NCBI GenBank assembly: GCA_019075865.1
Contig: JAGXAN010000009.1
Span: 1 to 64,000, forward strand
Direction: 5' to 3'
Origin: Hyphomicrobiales bacterium
GTDB taxonomy: Bacteria; Pseudomonadota; Alphaproteobacteria; Rhizobiales; Beijerinckiaceae
DNA: 64,000 bases
The position numbers and the translations under genes were made by a program. Position 1 is the stretch's first letter. Every line of letters starts with the position of its first letter. This document shows, piece after piece, positions 50,142 through 60,642 of this stretch. Below the pieces are notes generated by a model. That model did no database searches, was not told where the DNA came from, and worked only from the letters and a program-made list of their open reading frames with translations.

Positions 50142-51343
50142 CGGTTATCTGCATCCAGTTTGGGGCCCCGTATGGCCAGCGCACTCAGCGGTACCAGAGC
50201 AATGCCCTCACGCTTCAGCGATTTGGCAAATATATCGATTTTGCGGATACTTTCCGGCAAGGCGCTGGCCGTGCCAATGGCGGAGCCCTTCAGCCGAGCC
50301 AGAGTTTCCAGTTGTTGCAAGGCCGCCGAGATTGCGGCGGGGTCTTGATCAGCATCAATCACCACATCGGCGCGGCTGAAGGACATATTCGAACTATTGG
50401 CCAGATCGCGCGCCAGGCTTTGCGGCGAGGTGCCATCATCGGCATAGAGCAGCCCGCGACTTTCCACTTCGCCCAGCACCGCGCGCAGCGCCGATGAATC
50501 GGCGGTAAATTTCGCACCCAGAAAATTCTCGATACCGATGTATCCGGTGAAGCGGCTCATCAGCCAGTGCAAATCTTCCAGCGTATGCGCCGCACTATTG
50601 GTGGTCAGCAAAGTGTGCACACCCGGATTATTGCGCGGATAATCAAACGGCTCCATCGGGGCCTGCAACAGCACTTCGTGTCCTTCGCTGCGGGCCTGAT
50701 TAACCTGCTGCTGCAAATCAGCGCCATAGGGCGCAAAACCGAGGCTGATTTCACCCGGCAACTGGCGCACCGCCGTCTGCGTGATCGCACTGTTAAGACC
50801 AAGACCGCCGACCAGAATGGCAAGGCGCGGCGCACCGGCTGGCAATTTTCCGGTGGTAATCAGCGGTCGGGCATAGACTTCGCTGGCCCGGCTGCCATCG
50901 GCGGCAATCCTGGGCAGCAGACCCTCCGGTGATTTTTCAATCAGACGCCGATCTGGGGCGGGCGTCAGTTGCACACCAAGCCGTTGCGGCACCTTGATAA
51001 TAAGGGCACCGGGCGGCGCATTGTCACCTTGCCGCACCACCCGCACGCCCGAAATCGCTTCCACCTGCTGTCCGGTTTGCCGTGGCCCGGCAATCGAGCC
51101 GGTCGCTTCGGCGTTTGGCGGGGGTACCGGTGCTGCCGCCACCACAATCGGCGCGGGCGGTTTGGGGTGCTGGATCTCGGCAATCAGCGGTTGCGGCACA
51201 TGGGTGGCGACTCGCCAGCCCAAGAGGCCCGTGCCCCCCGCTGCCAAGGCCAACGCCAGAATCTTCGCCATGGCCGATGCGCGCGCCGATGCCGGCGGTA
51301 CCGGTTCGGCTCCCAACGGATCATTCAGGTCATCGACAGGCAT
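50138..51343 (-). CDS. Divergent polysaccharide deacetylase family protein
   Basis: A 401-aa protein with a short cytoplasmic start, one membrane anchor (about 27-45) and a periplasmic body. A Pro/Ala-rich linker precedes the divergent polysaccharide deacetylase domain (about 160-400), visible in [24 protein letters not shown], split around [14 protein letters not shown], then [13 protein letters not shown] and LYADDGTSP. Several metal residues of classical deacetylases are altered, which is normal for this group. It overlaps rppH by 4 bp; usual partner genes ctpA and envC are not upstream here. Confidence 0.85.
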   Translation of the reverse strand: MPVDDLNDPLGAEPVPPASARASAMAKILALALAAGGTGLLGWRVATHVPQPLIAEIQHPKPPAPIVVAAAPVPPPNAEATGSIAGPRQTGQQVEAISGVRVVRQGDNAPPGALIIKVPQRLGVQLTPAPDRRLIEKSPEGLLPRIAADGSRASEVYARPLITTGKLPAGAPRLAILVGGLGLNSAITQTAVRQLPGEISLGFAPYGADLQQQVNQARSEGHEVLLQAPMEPFDYPRNNPGVHTLLTTNSAAHTLEDLHWLMSRFTGYIGIENFLGAKFTADSSALRAVLGEVESRGLLYADDGTSPQSLARDLANSSNMSFSRADVVIDADQDPAAISAALQQLETLARLKGSAIGTASALPESIRKIDIFAKSLKREGIALVPLSALAIRGPKLDADNR

Positions 51344-51510
51344 TTGGGCTCGGTTTCAACAAGGTTCTGACGCTCCGGCAAAAGCTGCGCAAGAGCACGC
51401 GAATCACGCATTTCAACTTACACTGACACACCGCCTTCGCAAATTTTCACACGTCTAACGGAAGTAAAAGCCGGATTTTCAGCCAATTTCGCCATTCATG
51501 CCCCGCACCT

Positions 51511-52296
51511 TCAGCGATAGCCGAGCCGAACCGCGCCATCCAGCCGGATTCCGGTGCCGTTCAGCATATCATTTTCGCAAATGCTCTGCACCAGAGCCGC
51601 ATATTCCTCCGGCTTGCCCAAACGCGAGGGGAACGGCACGCTGTCGGCAAGAGCTTTTTGCGCCGCCTCAGGCAAACCATCAAACATGGGTGTATGAAAA
51701 AGCCCCGGCATGATCGTCATGACCCGAATGCCCTGGCTGGCCAGATCGCGTGCCACCGGCAGCGTCATCGCCAGCACACCACCTTTGGATGCAGCATAAG
51801 CCACCTGGCCCATCTGCCCATCTTCCGCCGCGACCGAGGCCGTGTTGATCATGATGCCGCGCGCGCCTTCCGCGTTTAATGGGTCCAGCGTCATCATCGC
51901 CACCGATGATTTCGCCATCATTTGAAAAGTCCCGACCAGATTGATGGCGATGGTGCGTTGAAAACTGGCAATGTCATGCATCAGAATTTCGCCCGAATCG
52001 CGCTTGCGGGTCGCAATCTTCCTTGAAGTGGCTATGCCGGCGCAATTAACCAGCACACGCTCGATACCATGCGCGGCGCGGGCTTTAGCGAGCCCCGCAT
52101 CCACCGAGGCTTCGCTGGTCACGTCAACCTCGCAGAAGACGCCGCCGATTTCCGCCGCCAGTGCCTGGCCCTGCACGGCCTGCAAATCAAATATCGCTAC
52201 CCGCACCCCTTTCGCCGCCAACTGCCTCGCGCTGGCAGCCCCCAGACCCGACGCCCCGCCGGTAACAATGGCCGCAATGGATTTATCTAATTTCAT
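51511..52296 (-). CDS. SDR-family 3-hydroxyacyl-CoA dehydrogenase-like protein
   Basis: A 261-aa classical SDR resembling type II 3-hydroxyacyl-CoA dehydrogenase. TGGASGLG is at 12-19, Asp37 favours NAD(H), and Ser154, Tyr167 and Lys171 form the active site. The insert ATRKRDSGEILMHDIASF and the late PFPSRLGKPEEYA are typical of that group. It supports fatty-acid or branched-chain breakdown; the exact substrate is inferred. Confidence 0.88.
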   Translation of the reverse strand: MKLDKSIAAIVTGGASGLGAASARQLAAKGVRVAIFDLQAVQGQALAAEIGGVFCEVDVTSEASVDAGLAKARAAHGIERVLVNCAGIATSRKIATRKRDSGEILMHDIASFQRTIAINLVGTFQMMAKSSVAMMTLDPLNAEGARGIMINTASVAAEDGQMGQVAYAASKGGVLAMTLPVARDLASQGIRVMTIMPGLFHTPMFDGLPEAAQKALADSVPFPSRLGKPEEYAALVQSICENDMLNGTGIRLDGAVRLGYR

Positions 52297-52315
52297 CCCG
52301 ATTCCCCTGATTTTC

Positions 52316-52804
52316 TTAGTTTGAAAGCAACAGTGACCAAAACACCTTATACCGCGATTGCGGGGCGTAAACAGCGGCCACCCCAATTCGCGTTACTTTG
52401 GCATTCAGCATATGATGCCGGGTCGAATTGGCTTGACGCCAGGCGGCAAAGGCCTCGGCGAGATTGTCAAAACCCGCCGAATTATCGCTGAACAGCACTT
52501 CCCGCTGTATCGCCAATGCAGGCGCATGGGTGGAGATGCGTCCGCTCTGCGCCATTTTTTGGGCTTGCGCCAAAGCGGCGCTTTGCAGGGCCGGATCAAT
52601 TTTCAGCGCCCCGACCCCGGCATTGTGCCGCAAGATCGAAATCATGTCCCGCGCCGGTCGAGGGTCGAGCACGGCACCATTCTGGCTCATGGATTCATAG
52701 AAATCCTGCGCCTCGATGGTCGGCTGGCTCGGTGCATGGGCACAACCGGAGACACTCAGCGATAATAGCGTGGCAAGCACGGCACAAACATTCGCAGTCG
52801 CCAA
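52316..52804 (-). CDS. CAP-domain lipoprotein
   Basis: A 162-aa lipoprotein with lipobox SVSGC (Cys21). The CAP/SCP domain follows, seen in ILRHNAGVGALKIDPALQSAA, AQKMAQSGRISTH and the late IGVAAVYAPQSRYKVFWSLLLS. Bacterial CAP lipoproteins are envelope-located and mostly of unknown function. The gene is 19 bp upstream of the SDR on the same strand and follows the MscS-type gene closely, so the three may be read together. Confidence 0.82.
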   Translation of the reverse strand: MATANVCAVLATLLSLSVSGCAHAPSQPTIEAQDFYESMSQNGAVLDPRPARDMISILRHNAGVGALKIDPALQSAALAQAQKMAQSGRISTHAPALAIQREVLFSDNSAGFDNLAEAFAAWRQANSTRHHMLNAKVTRIGVAAVYAPQSRYKVFWSLLLSN

Positions 52805-52817
52805 ATTTCACCCCCGG

Positions 52818-55427
52818 CTAAGCACGCGATTCGCGCGGTGCTATTCTGGTAATATGGCTCTCCTGCCGGGCAGACAAGCCATCGGCAGGTTCCACCATGA
52901 CGATTGCACGCTGCAAAGGCGTCAGAAGGTCAATCAATTGCAAGTCGGTAAAACGGTGGTGCATGTCAAACAGCAATTCGCTGCGCACGCGCGCTGCCGT
53001 CTCGACATCGTCCACATAGCACAACAGATCCAGTTTGACTGCCGTTTCGCTGATATCGGTGAAAATCACGGCCGGTGCCGGAATGCGCAGCACTTGCTCA
53101 TTGGCCTTTGCCGCGCTTATCAACAGATCGCGCACTTGCTCGACATTGGTCGCCATGCGCAGGGAAAGACTGATTTTTACGCGGCCGATTCGATCGCCCC
53201 GCACCCAGTTTTTGACCACGCCCGAAACCAGATTGGAATTGGGAACAATCACGGTGAGACGCTCGAAAGTCTCGATTTCAGTGGAACGCACATTGATCCG
53301 GCGCACATAGCCTTGATCTTCACCCACCACGATCCAGTCGCCTACGCGAATGGCGCGCTCCCAGAGCAAGATCAGGCCTGAAACGAAATTGTTGACGATG
53401 GATTGCAGACCAAAACCGATACCAACGGACAGGGCACCTGCAACAATGGCCAATCGTTCGAAACTTACGCCAAGGTCAGACAGGGCCAGCGCCGCCGCCA
53501 TCGTGAAGCCAAGATAGCCCAGGCTGGTGCGAATGGAATTACGCAAACCCTTGTCGAGCTGCGTATGGGGCAGGAACTGGGTATCCAGCCAGCGCTGCAA
53601 CCCGCGCGTCAACGCAATCGTCACCAGCAAAAGAATAACCGCGGTCACGATTTTGACGGGGGAAATCGAAATATCCCCGATATGGAAGCCCAGAAAACTG
53701 GTGCCAATCCGACCGAAAAAATCGTTCGACTGGAACCCCCATGGCGCAAGAATCAAAAATGCCCCCAAGGCGTAAAGCGCCAGATGCATCAGCCCGGCCA
53801 GTGACACCGAAATTTGGGCCAGGGTTTCCCGCCGAAATCCGGCCCCCACTACCAACGCCTGATTCATGGGTGAGCCGCTAATCATCCCGGCCGCCAGTCC
53901 CTCCTGAGACAGGATGTAGAGCAAATAGGTGACCCCAAGCACGCTTGCCACCCAGATAATCTGCTCGGCCAGCGCCGCAGCAAAGGCAATATAGCCAAAT
54001 ACCAGCGCCCCCAAAATGGTCAACACAACGAACCACAGGACGAGGCGAAGCGGCCCGGCAACCGATTGCTCAAACGTCAGCGGCTGCGCATCGACATCGG
54101 ACTCTTCATCCGCATCCGAGCCATAAACGAACAGCACCCGCCCGATCAACAAGGCGCAGATCAGCGCACCCATGCCACGAATGACCACGATCACTGCGAC
54201 ATCCGAAAAAATAATCCCGCATACTACAATCAGCAGATGCGATATTGCCATTACCAAAGCCAGAACCACCGTCAAACGCGCGATCATGGTCGCAATCGGA
54301 TCGCTGACGGCCAGAAGACGCCAGCGCGGGCGACCGGGACTGAGCACGGCACGCCCTGTGGCAATCACCAGGGTAACCAACAGCGTATCTTCGGCAAATG
54401 CCGAGAAAAACGGCTGAATTCGCGTATTGGACAGGGCAAAGCCCTCGATCAGCAGATTGGCACCAAACAGAAAAGCAACTGGCACGCAGGCAATGACCAT
54501 TGCGACCCCAAGGCCAGCCATTGCCTTATGCAGACGATCCGGTTCGCCCTTGAGCGGTTTCAGCACCAGAACACGGCTGACCACCCCCATCGTCAGGGGC
54601 ACCAGGCTCAGCAATGTCCCCGCCAGCAGCACCAGCAACAACAGGCTGGCACCCTGGAGATGGGCGCGAACATTATCACTCCAGCTATGGAACAATGTCT
54701 GAAAGGCCCGGCCATCACCCGGCAAATCGACCAGAGCCGCTTGCCAAAGGCTCGGGCTTAACAGGCTCGAGGACTGCGCAAACAAGGTTCGGGTGAAAAT
54801 CTCCCGCCGGCGGTCATCCACCGTCTTGATTGTCTGCACGATTTCGATCGACAAGGCGCGGGCACGCTGCACAATCGCCGAAAGGTCGTCAAAAAGCTTC
54901 TGCTGGCGCGCAAGTTCGCTGGTGACGGCCGCGGCGGCGTCGTCTTTTTTGGTAATCACGTCCGGAGATATGGCTGGCGCGGTATCCAGCGCGGGGGCGC
55001 TCGCGGCGGCGGCCACAGGCGGCTTTTCCGGCTGGACTTCAGCCGGCAGACCGGCCGGAGCCGCAATTGCCGGCAGCGTCGCGGCAGTGCCCCCTGCTGC
55101 GGTGGCATCGGTCTTTGGCTTGGCAGTCGTCACGGGTGCCAATTGCTCGACCCGCGATTTCACCGCATCGCGATGCGGCGCGACATCGGCAATCACTTCC
55201 TCAACTTCAACCGACATGGGTTCGAGTTGATGGCGCACCCCGAGCAGCATCTCATCGGACAGATCCGTGCGCTTCAGCGTCGCCTCGATCTGGTTCAACT
55301 CGCTGCGCACCCGATCGAGCCGTTGATCGACATTCGGCTTGGTTTGCGCCTGCACCGGTTGGGCCAGCGCCAAGGCCAATGCCAGCATAGGCAGAAGGCC
55401 ACGATACCCGCGCTTCACCGCCGTCAT
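52818..55427 (-). CDS. Large MscS-type mechanosensitive channel with DUF3772 N-terminal domain
   Basis: An 869-aa protein with a signal peptide (LLPMLALALALAQPVQAQ), a periplasmic coiled region (about 30-190) with an Ala/Pro linker, about ten membrane segments and the MscS pore and beta domain. The pore helix is LSVGIGFGLQSIVNNFVSGL, followed by ERAIRVGDWIVVG and INVRSTEIETF. These long MscS homologues release solutes under osmotic shock. An in-frame start at 55490 would add 21 residues. Confidence 0.93.
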   Translation of the reverse strand: MTAVKRGYRGLLPMLALALALAQPVQAQTKPNVDQRLDRVRSELNQIEATLKRTDLSDEMLLGVRHQLEPMSVEVEEVIADVAPHRDAVKSRVEQLAPVTTAKPKTDATAAGGTAATLPAIAAPAGLPAEVQPEKPPVAAAASAPALDTAPAISPDVITKKDDAAAAVTSELARQQKLFDDLSAIVQRARALSIEIVQTIKTVDDRRREIFTRTLFAQSSSLLSPSLWQAALVDLPGDGRAFQTLFHSWSDNVRAHLQGASLLLLVLLAGTLLSLVPLTMGVVSRVLVLKPLKGEPDRLHKAMAGLGVAMVIACVPVAFLFGANLLIEGFALSNTRIQPFFSAFAEDTLLVTLVIATGRAVLSPGRPRWRLLAVSDPIATMIARLTVVLALVMAISHLLIVVCGIIFSDVAVIVVIRGMGALICALLIGRVLFVYGSDADEESDVDAQPLTFEQSVAGPLRLVLWFVVLTILGALVFGYIAFAAALAEQIIWVASVLGVTYLLYILSQEGLAAGMISGSPMNQALVVGAGFRRETLAQISVSLAGLMHLALYALGAFLILAPWGFQSNDFFGRIGTSFLGFHIGDISISPVKIVTAVILLLVTIALTRGLQRWLDTQFLPHTQLDKGLRNSIRTSLGYLGFTMAAALALSDLGVSFERLAIVAGALSVGIGFGLQSIVNNFVSGLILLWERAIRVGDWIVVGEDQGYVRRINVRSTEIETFERLTVIVPNSNLVSGVVKNWVRGDRIGRVKISLSLRMATNVEQVRDLLISAAKANEQVLRIPAPAVIFTDISETAVKLDLLCYVDDVETAARVRSELLFDMHHRFTDLQLIDLLTPLQRAIVMVEPADGLSARQESHITRIAPRESRA

Positions 55428-55616
55428 ACACCGCTGCGCAGCACCGATCGCCTCAGTGGGAAATGTCTGTTTCAAGGGCCGATATTCCAATCGTCACATC
55501 TTCTGATTCGCACCACTTATTTGAAGCGCAAAGCACTGCCCCGCGCAACGAAGTTCGGCACTGGCGATCTCCACCAACGGCTTATGGCACTTAAAATCAG
55601 GTTTTCTTACGGCACA

Positions 55617-56645
55617 TCACGCGGCGCAGGCCATAAAACCGGCCCGCAATTCGTCCTTTTTCAAGGCCTTGCCGATGAACACGATTTTGCTGGTGCGCTT
55701 CTCACCCGGATTCCACGGGCGCTGCGTATCCCCCTCCACCATCATGTGCACGGCCTGAAAGACAAAGCGCAGCGGCTCATCCTTGAACGACAAAATCCCC
55801 TTGGAGCGCAGAATATCCGCACCATCGCGCTGCAGCGTCTCATTGATCCACGGCATGAACTTGTCCGGGCTGACGTCCCCGTCCAATTGCAACGCCAGTG
55901 ACTGCATATCCTCATCATGATAATGCTTCAGCCCATGGCCATCATGGTCGTGATGATGATGCGCGTGGCCATGGTCGTGATCGTGGTCGTGGTGGTCGTC
56001 CTCCACCAGAAATTCCGGCTCCAGTTCAAGAATGCGTTCGAGATCAAAGGCATTCTGGCCAAGCACCGCGCTCAGCGGCACCTCGCAACGGCTGGTTTTG
56101 TGCAATTTGGCATAAGGGTTGATGGCGCGAATCCGTGCTTCCACTTCGCGCATTTGCGCTTCGGTGACCAGATCCTGCTTATTCAGAACGATAACGTCGG
56201 CAAAGGCAATCTGGTTCTTCGCCTCAGGCGAATCCTTCAACCGGGCTGCCAGGAATTTGGCATCTGCCACCGTCACAACGGCATCCAGTCTGGCGACCGC
56301 CTGCACATCCTGATCCACGAAAAAAGTTTGCGCGACCGGAGCCGGATCGGCCAGACCGGTGGTTTCAACGATAATAGCGTCAAATCGGCCCTTTCGCTTC
56401 ATCAGACCCTCGATAATGCGGATCAGATCGCCGCGAACCGTGCAGCAAATGCAGCCATTGTTCATTTCAAAGACTTCTTCATCCGCACCGACAACCAGCT
56501 CATTATCAATACCGATTTCGCCGAACTCATTGACAATCACAGCGTATTTTTTTCCATGCGGCTCGGTCAATATGCGGTTGAGCAAGGTGGTCTTGCCCGC
56601 GCCCAGATAACCTGTCAGCACGGTAACGGGAATTTTATTGGACAT
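55617..56645 (-). CDS. CobW/ZNG-type GTP-binding metal chaperone
   Basis: A 342-aa G3E GTPase. Walker A GYLGAGKT is at 12-19, the metal-binding CICC motif at 65-68, NKQD at 155-158, and a dense His/Asp tract at 218-243 separates the GTPase from the CobW C-terminal domain. The CxCC and His tract indicate zinc (or cobalt) handling. It is far from the cobalamin genes, so a zinc-chaperone role is more likely than cobalt insertion. I saw no clear Zur box in the 231-bp gap to bdhA. Confidence 0.93.
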   Translation of the reverse strand: MSNKIPVTVLTGYLGAGKTTLLNRILTEPHGKKYAVIVNEFGEIGIDNELVVGADEEVFEMNNGCICCTVRGDLIRIIEGLMKRKGRFDAIIVETTGLADPAPVAQTFFVDQDVQAVARLDAVVTVADAKFLAARLKDSPEAKNQIAFADVIVLNKQDLVTEAQMREVEARIRAINPYAKLHKTSRCEVPLSAVLGQNAFDLERILELEPEFLVEDDHHDHDHDHGHAHHHHDHDGHGLKHYHDEDMQSLALQLDGDVSPDKFMPWINETLQRDGADILRSKGILSFKDEPLRFVFQAVHMMVEGDTQRPWNPGEKRTSKIVFIGKALKKDELRAGFMACAA

Positions 56646-56876
56646 CACAGGACTCCTGTCGCAGCATTTGCGGTGCAAAATCAAAAAGCGGGTTTAGGCT
56701 CTGACATAGGGCTTTAGCGTGCTCCGCACAAGGATTCATGGCTGCTGCGCGCGTCATGCGCATCGACAATGCTGCGTGAATCAGGCAGAACAACCCCATC
56801 CAACCGACGTCACCATTCATTTTTGTAAAGGTGTCACTTCTAGCTGGCATTCAATTCGAACCATCAGGAGATTTTC

Positions 56877-57662
56877 ATGTCACTCAAAAATCGTACGGCC
56901 CTCGTTACCGGTTCCACCTCCGGCATTGGCCTCGCCATCGCCCGCGCCTTTGCACAAGACGGTGCCAACATCATGATCAACGGCCTCGGTGATGCCGGCC
57001 CGATCGAGGCGGAGCGCGCCAAGATTGAAAGCGATTTTGGCGTCAAATGTCTCTATTCGGCGGCGGACATGACCAAGCCGGACGAAATTGTCGCCATGGT
57101 CAAGGAATGCGAAGCCAAATTTGGTGCGCTGGACATTCTGGTAAACAATGCCGGTATCCAACACGTCGATCCCATCGAGAATTTTCCACCCGCCAGCTGG
57201 GACGCCATTATCGCGATCAACCTGTCTGCGGCGTTTCACACGATCCGCACCGCTTTCCCCGGCATGAAGACGCGCAAATGGGGCCGCATCATCAATACGG
57301 CTTCCGCCCATTCAAAAGTGGCATCACCCTTCAAATCTGCCTATGTCACCGCCAAACACGGCCTGAACGGCCTGACCAAAACAGTGGCGCTGGAAGGGGC
57401 AACCTTTGGCATCACGGCCAATTGCATCTCGCCCGGCTATGTCTGGACCCCATTGGTGGAAAAGCAAATCCCCGACACGATGAAGGCGCGCAACATGACC
57501 AAGGAACAGGTCATGCACGACGTATTGCTCGCAGCCCAGCCAACCAAGGAATTCGTGACGGTGGATCAGGTGGCCGCATTGGCGCTTTACCTGACCGGCG
57601 ATCTCGCTGCCAATATTACGGGTGCGAATCTTTCGATCGATGGCGGCTGGACCGCTGAATAA
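56877..57662 (+). CDS. bdhA: 3-hydroxybutyrate dehydrogenase
   Basis: A 261-aa SDR that oxidises (R)-3-hydroxybutyrate to acetoacetate. TGSTSGIG is at 11-18, Ser143, Tyr156 and Lys160 are catalytic, and the family blocks GIQHVDPIENFP, KTVALEGAT and the lid region NMTKEQVMHDVLL are conserved. CAGGAG precedes the start. A patatin follows after 23 bp; together they suit polyhydroxybutyrate breakdown. Divergent from the CobW-type gene. Confidence 0.95.
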   Translation: MSLKNRTALVTGSTSGIGLAIARAFAQDGANIMINGLGDAGPIEAERAKIESDFGVKCLYSAADMTKPDEIVAMVKECEAKFGALDILVNNAGIQHVDPIENFPPASWDAIIAINLSAAFHTIRTAFPGMKTRKWGRIINTASAHSKVASPFKSAYVTAKHGLNGLTKTVALEGATFGITANCISPGYVWTPLVEKQIPDTMKARNMTKEQVMHDVLLAAQPTKEFVTVDQVAALALYLTGDLAANITGANLSIDGGWTAE

Positions 57663-57685
57663 CCCCCAAAACAAGGAGCGCGCCA

Positions 57686-58762
57686 ATGAACATTGCAGCA
57701 TCCAAACCCATTGATTGGACGGGCGCAAAGCGCGTTTCCCTGGCATTGCAGGGTGGCGGCGCGCATGGCGCATTCACTTGGGGCGTGCTCGACCAGATCC
57801 TCGCCGACGGCCGATTGGATATTGAGGCTATTTCCGGTTGCAGTGCCGGCGCGATGAACGCCGTCGTGCTGGCCGAGGGCTATCTGGAGGGTGGCCGCGC
57901 GGGCGCCCGCGAGAAGCTGGAGCAATTCTGGCATTCCGTCAGCGATGACGGAACCTTGCCGGGCGTGACGCGGCAAATATTTCAATTCATGAACTGTGGG
58001 GTGAGTTTTGAGCAAAGCCCGGCCTTTTTCTTCACGGATTTGCTCACCCATTACGCCAGCCCGTACGAATTCAACCCCTTGGACATAAACCCGCTGCGCG
58101 ATCACCTGCACAAGATGATCGATTTCAAGAAGGTGAGTGCCTGTACCGAGATTGAGCTGTTCATCGCTGCCACCAATGTGCGCACCGGAAAGGTCGCAAT
58201 TTTCAAACGCGCCGAACTGACCGTAGATCATTTGATGGCTTCCGCCTGCCTGCCCTACCTCTACAAAGCCGTTGAGATCGACGGCGTGCCTTATTGGGAT
58301 GGCGGCTATATGGGCAATCCGGCGCTTTATCCATTGTGTTATCAGGCTGCCTCGCAAGACATTCTGCTGATCCAGGTGAACCCCATCGAGCGCACGGAGT
58401 TGCCAACGACCGCACGCGAAATTCAAAACCGCGTCAATGAAATCACCTTCAATGGCGCGCTGCTGCGTGAGTTTCGCGCCATCGAATTCGTCAACCGCCT
58501 GATTGACGAAGGCAAGTTGTCGGACGCCGAATATCGCCGCGCCTTCATGCATCGCATAGACGGCGGCCATCGTCTGGCAAATTATTCCGCCGCGTCAAAG
58601 TTGAACACTTCCTGGGAGTTTCTCAAATCCCTGCGCGATCTTGGCCGCGAAACGGCGGTTCATTTTCTCGACATGCATTATGAGCAAATTGGCACACGCG
58701 GCACCTTGAACTTGCGCGAGGCCTTCTCGGGTGACGATCTGCTCCGCACGGTAGATGCCTGA
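57686..58762 (+). CDS. Patatin-like phospholipase family protein
   Basis: A 358-aa patatin-fold hydrolase. The oxyanion loop GGGAHG is at 23-28, nucleophile Ser53 in GCSAG, and the Asp of the dyad in WDGGYMG (Asp205). It is cytosolic, with no signal peptide. The genomic link to bdhA suggests a role in releasing hydroxybutyrate or lipid acyl chains; direct PHB depolymerase activity is an inference. Converges with the DMT gene, 7 bp apart. Confidence 0.9.
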   Translation: MNIAASKPIDWTGAKRVSLALQGGGAHGAFTWGVLDQILADGRLDIEAISGCSAGAMNAVVLAEGYLEGGRAGAREKLEQFWHSVSDDGTLPGVTRQIFQFMNCGVSFEQSPAFFFTDLLTHYASPYEFNPLDINPLRDHLHKMIDFKKVSACTEIELFIAATNVRTGKVAIFKRAELTVDHLMASACLPYLYKAVEIDGVPYWDGGYMGNPALYPLCYQAASQDILLIQVNPIERTELPTTAREIQNRVNEITFNGALLREFRAIEFVNRLIDEGKLSDAEYRRAFMHRIDGGHRLANYSAASKLNTSWEFLKSLRDLGRETAVHFLDMHYEQIGTRGTLNLREAFSGDDLLRTVDA

Positions 58763-58769
58763 AGCCGAC

Positions 58770-59732
58770 CTACAGGCTGTCAGCGCTGATCTCGGCGTGA
58801 ACCGCGCGTTCGCGGTACCATAGATAAAGGCCGGATGCGATCACAACCCCACCACCGGCCAGTGTCGAAATCGCCGGAATATCGCCAAACAACAGGAAGC
58901 CGGCGGTAACCATCCAGGCGATCTGCGTATAAATGAAAGGCGCCAATATCGATGCCGGCGCCCGCCGATGCGCCAAAATCAAGAAATAATGGCCAATGAC
59001 CCCCGCCGTACCGGGGATCAGCATCACCGCCCATTGCAGGGTTGTCTGCGGCCACACCCAATAGGTCGGCAGGGTCAACGTCAGCAATACCGTCCCCAAC
59101 AGGCTGGAATAATTCAGCGTCGTCTGCCAGCTATCAATCGTCGCCAGCTTGCGCGTCCAGATATTGTAAAACGCATTGCACAGCGTGCCAATCAGACTCA
59201 GTATCATCGCCGGTTGGAAGCCGCCAAGCCCAGGGCCGGTGACCACCAAAATCCCGATGAAACCGAAGCCAATGGCAATGAGACGGCGTGGGCCAACCCA
59301 TTCGCCCAGCATCGGCCCCGCCAGCAAGGCCACCAGCAGCGGCAAGCCGAAAAAAATCGACACGGTTTGCGCCAGTTGCAGATAGAGCAAGGCGATGAAA
59401 TTCAGCACCGTCGAAATGAACAGTGCCAAAGAGCGCATCATCTGAAGTTTAAGATTGCCGCTGACAAAGGCACTCGGCGCGCGGCTCATCCGGATCATCG
59501 CCAGCGCCAGAATACTAGCGCCAACATAACGTGCCCAGGCAATTTCCAGCGGTGGCAGGCTTCTGCCAAGCCATTTGGCCGAAGAATCCAGTATGGTGAA
59601 CGACAAATAAGCCGCCATCATCAGCAAAATGCCAATCCGCCGCGAACGCCGCTCGCTCTCCGACGCACTTTCGATATTCTGCACGTCCCTGACTTTCGCT
59701 GCAGATGCCTTCGCTTCGGAAGTTTGGTTCAT
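58770..59732 (-). CDS. DMT-superfamily transporter (two EamA domains)
   Basis: A 320-aa inner-membrane protein with ten predicted segments arranged as two EamA repeats (the second starts near GFQPAMILSLIGTLC). The N-terminus is a charged 40-residue tail. Family members export amino acids or other metabolites; the substrate cannot be predicted. The start at 59732 is used; an in-frame start at 59861 would add 43 poorly conserved residues. Confidence 0.88.
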   Translation of the reverse strand: MNQTSEAKASAAKVRDVQNIESASESERRSRRIGILLMMAAYLSFTILDSSAKWLGRSLPPLEIAWARYVGASILALAMIRMSRAPSAFVSGNLKLQMMRSLALFISTVLNFIALLYLQLAQTVSIFFGLPLLVALLAGPMLGEWVGPRRLIAIGFGFIGILVVTGPGLGGFQPAMILSLIGTLCNAFYNIWTRKLATIDSWQTTLNYSSLLGTVLLTLTLPTYWVWPQTTLQWAVMLIPGTAGVIGHYFLILAHRRAPASILAPFIYTQIAWMVTAGFLLFGDIPAISTLAGGGVVIASGLYLWYRERAVHAEISADSL

Positions 59733-60033
59733 ATGCGCGAAGACACTGGAGAATTCATGACGCCCGATCCATGTTGCGTGATATTTGGCTGGCAGCCAGG
59801 GTTTGGCAGATAAAGTTTGGCAGGAAGCCTTGGACAAGTAGGCTATTTTTTTGAGTTGCACGGCTGTTCATCCAGCCGATCGGAGACATAATTGCTGTTT
59901 CGTGTACTTGCCCGATTTAATGGTTACAGTAGAAAAGCCAACTTCGGCAATTGCAAAAGCTGCATGGCGGGGTTGCACTGGCCCACAATCCAACTCCCGC
60001 CATGGTTTCATCCCCCCAAAGAGGCCCTGGCCC
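59733..60033. promoter_or_regulatory. Divergent gap between the DMT transporter and the phosphatidyltransferase
   Basis: This 301-bp stretch must hold both promoters, but I see no strong -35/-10 pair. The frame of the downstream gene stays open upstream to 59851, with an ATG at 59920, so part of it may be coding. Confidence 0.35.
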
Positions 60034-60642
60034 GTGATTGATCGCTACCTTATCGACTGGCAAAAGCGGCTTTTGACGCCAACTGCCACCTGGTGTCATG
60101 CGCGCGGATGGCGCGCCAATCAGGTCACTTTTGCCGCATTGGTTCCAGCGCTCGCTGCCGGCATCTGCATCATCGCGCATTTGCCGATGACGGGACTGGC
60201 ATTCATTGCCCTCAATCGCGTTCTCGATGGTCTGGACGGCACCCTTGCCCGCGTCGAGGGCCCGACCGATCGCGGCGCATTTTTTGACATTGCCTTCGAT
60301 TTTTTCTTCTACGCCCTGATGCCATTGGCTTTTGTCCTCAACGACCCCGCGCGCAATGCCGTGGCGGGGGCGCTTCTGCTGGCGTCTTTCGTCGTATCTG
60401 GCACCAGTTTTCTGGCTTTTGCCGTGATTGCAGCACGGCGCGGCCTGCAATCCAGCGCTTTTCCCAACAAAGGCTTTTACTATCTCGGCGGCTTGACGGA
60501 AGGCGCTGAAACCATCTTGGCCTTCACGCTGATGTGCCTGTTTCCCAACGCTTTTGTTGGCATTTCCCTGGTCTTTGCCTGCCTTGTCCTGCTGACCATC
60601 CTCATGCGTTGGCGCTTCGCCTGGGAGATATTTGCCCCTTAA
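60034..60642 (+). CDS. CDP-alcohol phosphatidyltransferase family protein
   Basis: A 202-aa membrane enzyme with the full CDP-alcohol motif: Asp65, Asp68-Gly69, Ala72-Arg73, Gly81, Asp85 and Asp89. Five or six hydrophobic segments follow. The alcohol acceptor is unknown. A GTG start at 60034 with AGAGG nine bases before gives the usual length; an ATG at 59920 would add 38 residues. Converges with msrQ by 4 bp. Confidence 0.85.
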   Translation: MIDRYLIDWQKRLLTPTATWCHARGWRANQVTFAALVPALAAGICIIAHLPMTGLAFIALNRVLDGLDGTLARVEGPTDRGAFFDIAFDFFFYALMPLAFVLNDPARNAVAGALLLASFVVSGTSFLAFAVIAARRGLQSSAFPNKGFYYLGGLTEGAETILAFTLMCLFPNAFVGISLVFACLVLLTILMRWRFAWEIFAP

